Source: an uncultured Sulfurovum sp.
GTDB taxonomy: Bacteria > Campylobacterota > Campylobacteria > Campylobacterales > Sulfurovaceae
NCBI GenBank assembly: GCA_947311605.1
Contig: CAMZLC010000165.1
Location: 1 to 7,139, forward strand
Length of the DNA: 7,139 bases
Direction of reading: 5' to 3'
A model generated the notes under the pieces. It was not told the DNA's origin. It saw only the letters and a list, made by a program, of their open reading frames with translations, and did not search any database. Below, in pieces: positions 5,157 to 7,139 of this stretch. Within the stretch, counting starts at the first letter, position 1, and every line of letters begins with the position of its first letter. A program made the position numbers and the translations under genes.

Positions 5157-5205
5157 AGTGGCGTGCCCACGCACAGCATGGGCATGAGAAGCAATCTGTG
5201 CCACT
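5157..5205 (-). repeat. Nested palindrome after the second pilin gene
   Basis: Outer arms AGTGGC (5157-5162) and GCCACT (5200-5205), inner arms TGCCCA (5164-5169) and TGGGCA (5179-5184). It overlaps the pilin stop codon and fills the gap to the mntA promoter. It may act as a 3'-end stabiliser or factor-dependent terminator; no T-run is present. The part GAAGCAATCTGTGCCAC resembles widespread REP-like intergenic repeats. Confidence 0.5.
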
Positions 5206-5650
5206 AATTTAGCAGTTTACTGCAGTCAGCGTCATCATTATCACACACAAGCTTGTTTTTGTCCAGCTTGAAATCCGCAGTGCCTTCTGTCGTATCTGCA
5301 AAATGGTATGTGTACGAAGTGCCACTCCTCCCCCAGCATCCTGCGTTGGAGCAGCTATCAATATAGGGAGAGACAACATCATTCGTGTTCCCATCTCTAT
5401 CCGCACTAAAGGTAGAAAAAGCATAAGATCCAGTACCCAGCGATGTGATTTCGTTAAAATCACCCTTGAGTATTCTCTTTTGTCGTTCTGTTGCCAGAGC
5501 AGACATAGCAGAGGAGAGGACAGAGGCTCCCTTACTGTCTCGTGCCAGCTCCATGGTGTTTTTAAATTTTGGTATAGCTATAGCTGAGAGTATACCTATA
5601 ATGACTATTACAAAAATGAGTTCAGTGATTGTAAATGCTTTTCTAGACAA
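5204..5650 (-). CDS. Type IV pilin-like / type II secretion pseudopilin, TTG start
   Basis: 148 aa. A short leader MSRKA is followed by FTITELIFVIVIIGILSA, the class III prepilin signature: cleavage before Phe6 and Glu at mature position 5, then one hydrophobic helix (about 6-27) that anchors in the inner membrane and packs the fibre core. The residue before the cleavage site is Ala5, not the usual Gly. The C-terminal part has four cysteines (100, 105, 136, 143), likely two disulfides, one closing a D-region loop. Start: TTG at 5650 with AAGGA 5 nt upstream; the leader fits no ATG. It lies 121 bp after another pilin-like gene on the same strand. Whether it is a major or minor pilin or a pseudopilin is open, since no assembly ATPase, secretin or prepilin peptidase is in the window. 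Confidence 0.9.
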   Translation of the reverse strand: MSRKAFTITELIFVIVIIGILSAIAIPKFKNTMELARDSKGASVLSSAMSALATERQKRILKGDFNEITSLGTGSYAFSTFSADRDGNTNDVVSPYIDSCSNAGCWGRSGTSYTYHFADTTEGTADFKLDKNKLVCDNDDADCSKLLN

Positions 5651-5673
5651 TACGTTCCTTTTTAGCGCTTGTA

Positions 5674-5715
5674 TTTTTTTATTTCTAAGTTATAAAAAAT
5701 ATAGAAATAAAAAAA
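5674..5715. terminator. 14-bp AT-only inverted repeat between the pilin genes
   Basis: Arms TTTTTTTATTTCTA (5674-5687) and TAGAAATAAAAAAA (5702-5715), perfectly complementary, with a 14-nt loop. The A/T tracts give a U-run in both directions, so a weak bidirectional terminator or attenuator is possible. The loop on minus contains TATAAC, so it might instead carry a promoter for the second pilin. The function is not settled. Confidence 0.4.
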
Positions 5716-5771
5716 CAAAAGCCATCCCGCCCCTCACATGAAAGAGAAGCGAAATGAGGTGCACAAGATTG

Positions 5772-6167
5772 TTACCAGGCCAATGTCCAAGATGGAGATT
5801 TTGTCCCAGTGCCTGCATTGAAAGTAATTGAAGCAGGTGCAGGCAATTTGGCTGAATCTACTGTTATCGCACAAGCGGCATCCATAGCAATGCCATCTGG
5901 TATCTGAGTATAACCCCCGAGAGAGACACACTCATTTGCACCGCTAGATGTAATATCACCATCTGTTTGACCTGCACCCAAAGCTTTTGCATACATAGAG
6001 GGACCAACGGTTCTGTTCATGGTACCTATAAATGCAGTGACGATTGACTTTTTTGCCTCTGTTGATGTATTAGCCAATTTAGGTATAGCAACCGCTGCCA
6101 AAATTCCGATAATTACGATAACAAAGATCAATTCGATCATAGTAAATCCGCGTCTCATGTTAGTCAT
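5772..6167 (-). CDS. Type IV pilin-like protein
   Basis: 131 aa. Leader MTNMRRG, then FTMIELIFVIVIIGILAAVA: a canonical prepilin peptidase site Gly7/Phe8 with Glu at mature position 5, then a hydrophobic helix (8-30) that anchors the protein in the inner membrane before fibre assembly. Cys80 and Cys99 are the only cysteines and probably form a loop disulfide. The short globular part ends in SPSWTLAW. The start is the first ATG (6167), with AGGAG 6 nt upstream; the second Met (residue 4) would lose that spacing. It is the first gene behind a well-formed promoter and precedes a second, divergent pilin-like gene, so the two are likely parts of one fibre or secretion system. Alternative: a type II secretion pseudopilin. 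Confidence 0.93.
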   Translation of the reverse strand: MTNMRRGFTMIELIFVIVIIGILAAVAIPKLANTSTEAKKSIVTAFIGTMNRTVGPSMYAKALGAGQTDGDITSSGANECVSLGGYTQIPDGIAMDAACAITVDSAKLPAPASITFNAGTGTKSPSWTLAW

Positions 6168-6193
6168 GATAAACTCCTGTGTTTTAATTTTGT

Positions 6194-6209
6194 TCGGTTC
6201 AATAACCGA
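6194..6209 (-). promoter_or_regulatory. Hairpin in the pilin 5' leader
   Basis: TCGGTT-CAAT-AACCGA on plus, a perfect 6-bp stem with a 4-nt loop, lying between the predicted transcription start and the ribosome-binding site of the 131-aa pilin gene. It starts almost at the 5' end of the mRNA, where such stems often protect against decay. Confidence 0.5.
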
Positions 6210-6219
6210 TACAGGACGA

Positions 6220-6228
6220 AGTATAACA
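6220..6228 (-). promoter_or_regulatory. Extended -10 promoter of the pilin gene
   Basis: On minus TGT-TATACT, a TGn extended -10. The start site would be near 6213, giving a leader of about 45 nt. Confidence 0.6.
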
Positions 6229-6230
6229 GA

Positions 6231-6262
6231 AAAATGTCAAAAAATGATAGAAAATGTCAAAA
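6231..6262 (-). promoter_or_regulatory. Two direct repeats upstream of the pilin -10, operator-like
   Basis: AAAATGTCAAAA occurs at 6231-6242 and again at 6251-6262, identical over 12 bp and exactly 20 bp apart, i.e. about two helical turns. The first covers the -35 side of the spacer and the second lies just upstream. This is the layout of an activator or response-regulator site; which regulator is unknown. Read on minus each copy contains TTGACA, but neither is at the right distance from the -10. Confidence 0.5.
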
Positions 6263-6283
6263 TCTCCCATAAAATGAAGCTAT

Positions 6284-6508
6284 TTATAGCGTTTCTATCT
6301 CTTTGAGCAGGGTTTTGATCTCTTTTTCGTCTCTATAGTACTTGCCTGCGAGCTTGAGGTAGGCGATGAAGAGCCGCTCTGCGCTGTTGTCCTCATGCAG
6401 ATTGATCTGCGCATCCCTGAAGTGATCCTCCACAAAATCCACAAAGCCCTCATCCAGCTCCTTGGTCTTGAAGCGCATGCCGTTGACCGTAAGTGCTACT
6501 TTTCGCAT
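6284..6508 (-). CDS. Small conserved-looking protein of unknown function
   Basis: 74 aa, MRKVALTVNGMRF at the start, then a charged helical remainder (DEGFVDFVEDHF, AERLFIAYLKLAGKYY, EKEIKTLLKEIETL). No signal peptide or membrane segment, so cytoplasmic. The start has a strong AAGGAGAGA 5 nt upstream of ATG 6508, and codon use is GC-rich like the housekeeping genes, so this is a real gene. It follows the coiled-coil gene by 59 bp and probably shares its transcript. The KVxLxVNG beginning recalls the N-terminal strand of ZapA-type cell division proteins, but the rest is not close enough to claim this. I do not recognise the family. Confidence 0.8.
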   Translation of the reverse strand: MRKVALTVNGMRFKTKELDEGFVDFVEDHFRDAQINLHEDNSAERLFIAYLKLAGKYYRDEKEIKTLLKEIETL

Positions 6509-6535
6509 CTACTCTCTCCTTGTAATATATTGTAA

Positions 6536-6554
6536 GGGAGACGCAGTGACTCCC
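6536..6554. repeat. Small palindrome between the two small genes
   Basis: GGGAG-ACGCAGTGA-CTCCC, 5-bp stem. It lies between the stop of the coiled-coil gene and the ribosome-binding site of the 74-aa gene. It could be a REP-like remnant or a simple intercistronic stem. Confidence 0.4.
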
Positions 6555-6567
6555 GTGCCCTGCCATT

Positions 6568-6816
6568 TTAGGCCAGCAGTGTCTCCACCTTGGCGATGAT
6601 CGCCTCTATCTCGGTGTCTTTTTCTGCGATCTCGTTTCTGAGTGCTGTGATCTGCTCGTCCCTGAGGATAAGCTGTCGCTGCAGTGCCTCCAGCTCTTCG
6701 CTGCTGCTACCTGCGCTTGCCAGTTCTGTCTTGAGTGTCTCTATCTCTGCTTGTGTTGCCTGATAATTACTTCTGATCGCTTCTATTTTCTCTTTGAGTC
6801 TCTCTATGGCTGTCAT
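6568..6816 (-). CDS. Small coiled-coil protein
   Basis: 82 aa from the ATG at 6816 (86 aa if the upstream ATG at 6828 is used). Nearly the whole chain is a heptad-rich helix: RLKEKIEAIRSNYQATQAEI, ETLKTELA, a short break AGSSSEEL, then EALQRQLILRDEQITALRNEI and AEKDTEIEAIIAKVETLLA. The break would let it fold back as a hairpin or join two coiled-coil segments. I prefer the inner ATG because GGAGAAG stands 4-5 nt before it; the outer ATG has no ribosome-binding site. No signal peptide or cysteine. A probable MITE-like element ends only about 20 bp upstream, so the original promoter has been separated from the gene or replaced. ZapB-like small coiled-coil proteins look similar, but low-complexity coiled coils match many families, so no function is assigned. 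Confidence 0.8.
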   Translation of the reverse strand: MTAIERLKEKIEAIRSNYQATQAEIETLKTELASAGSSSEELEALQRQLILRDEQITALRNEIAEKDTEIEAIIAKVETLLA

Positions 6817-6835
6817 GTGCTTCTCCATTGTGTTT

Positions 6836-7106
6836 ATTACTGCACCAACCTATAGTCTGAATTTTGATGCAAGTGATTTCGCTCATAGGCAAGGCAAATT
6901 TTTGAAGCCCTAGCCGTAGCTAAGGCGAAAAAATCTAACGCAGTCCTATGGGCGAAAGCGCTGCACCCTTCGGGGAGAACGAGAAGAAGCGATCTGCAAG
7001 CAGATAAATATTTGCATTCCCTACGGGGAGTCCTGCATATTTCTCTACTCACATCTCACTCCTTCTCGTTCTCTCAAAATTTCAGATTATAGGTTGGTGC
7101 GGTAAT
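6836..7106. mobile_element. MITE-like element with about 32-bp terminal inverted repeats
   Basis: The ends 6836-6867 and 7074-7106 are inverted copies that differ at two bases and one 1-nt gap; the core is GCACCAACCTATA, with ATTAC at each outer end. The 271 bp between and including them hold no supportable gene but nested palindromes: 6877-6889 with 6945-6957, GAGAACGAGAAG (6975-6986) with its exact complement 7062-7073, and ATCTGC-AA-GCAGAT (6992-7005). No clear target duplication beyond the palindromic ATTAC/GTAAT ends. The size, inverted ends and lack of coding fit a non-autonomous element; the transposase would be elsewhere. It explains the gene-free stretch at the right edge. Confidence 0.7.
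6877..6957. repeat. Long imperfect palindrome inside the MITE-like element
   Basis: TTTCGCTCATAGG pairs with CCTATGGGCGAAA over 13 positions with one G:T. An inner stem GCCCTAGC / GCTAAGGC (7 of 8) with loop CGTA sits near 6907-6926. It could form a cruciform or a stable RNA. Confidence 0.55.
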
Positions 7107-7120
7107 CCATGTATTTGATT

Positions 7121-7129
7121 TGATATAAT
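7121..7129 (+). promoter_or_regulatory. Extended -10 promoter facing right, out of the window
   Basis: TGA-TATAAT, a perfect TGn extended -10 on plus, without a good -35. It would start a transcript near 7136 for a gene beyond the edge. The complementary strand has TATTAT (7125-7130 on plus), so a minus-strand start reading through the MITE-like element toward the coiled-coil gene is also possible. Confidence 0.5.
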
Positions 7130-7139
7130 AGCGAAAGAA

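Noticed and set aside
6837..7052. 71-aa minus-strand open frame at the right edge
   Set aside because: It lies wholly inside the inverted-repeat element, includes the terminal repeat as its C-terminus, and has no plausible domain; best seen as a repeat-derived false gene.

Overview
The window looks like a chromosomal segment of a mesophilic Campylobacterota (former epsilonproteobacterium) of the Sulfurovum/Sulfurimonas type. This rests on the short PriA with epsilon-like N- and C-termini, IspG of the MEP pathway, DnaB, pilin-like genes with epsilon-style leaders, and extended -10 promoters (TGnTAnnnT) with poor -35 boxes. That placement is inference from protein style; no 16S or other marker is present. 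All confident genes lie on the minus strand, so biological order runs from right to left.

Layout in transcription order. An extended -10 promoter facing out of the window on the plus strand and a probable 271-bp MITE-like inverted-repeat element (6836-7106) lie at the right edge. Next come two small genes: a coiled-coil protein and a 74-aa conserved-looking protein. Two type IV pilin/pseudopilin-like genes follow (131 and 148 aa), the first behind a clear promoter with a 20-bp-period direct repeat. Then come a MNT nucleotidyltransferase / HEPN pair (mntA/hepT-like toxin-antitoxin), priA, a four-helix-bundle '23S rRNA intervening-sequence' family gene, ispG, and the 5' part of dnaB, cut by the left edge. 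From mntA to dnaB the genes are tightly packed: mntA-hepT overlap by 4 bp, and the hepT stop overlaps the TTG start proposed for priA. Replication restart (PriA), the replicative helicase (DnaB) and isoprenoid synthesis (IspG) form a housekeeping backbone. AT-rich accessory genes (mntA/hepT, the four-helix-bundle gene) are wedged into it.

The most interesting content is between and inside the genes. Two gaps of the backbone (priA/ispG and ispG/dnaB) carry the same composite repeat: four 7-bp repeats on one side and four complementary 7-bp repeats on the other, a conserved GCTTTTC/GAAAAGC hairpin and an ATACCA box. The copy between priA and ispG holds the four-helix-bundle gene in its 'loop'; the copy between ispG and dnaB is short and has no gene. 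The heptamer differs between the copies (AGTGAGG versus AGTGAAG), yet both arms of each copy carry matching versions, so the potential stem is kept. This topology, an ORF of the 23S-IVS protein family inside a long stem, matches that of 23S rRNA intervening sequences, but it is placed in an mRNA operon. Each copy also starts exactly 1 nt after a perfect hairpin at the 3' end of the upstream gene.

A second repeat family, a REP-like palindrome of the form AGGGG-x-TTGTGG-x-CCC, occurs as an inverted pair inside the priA reading frame. It is translated as part of the linker between the DNA-binding and helicase domains. Together with the MITE-like element and other palindromes, the window suggests a genome rich in small structured repeats.
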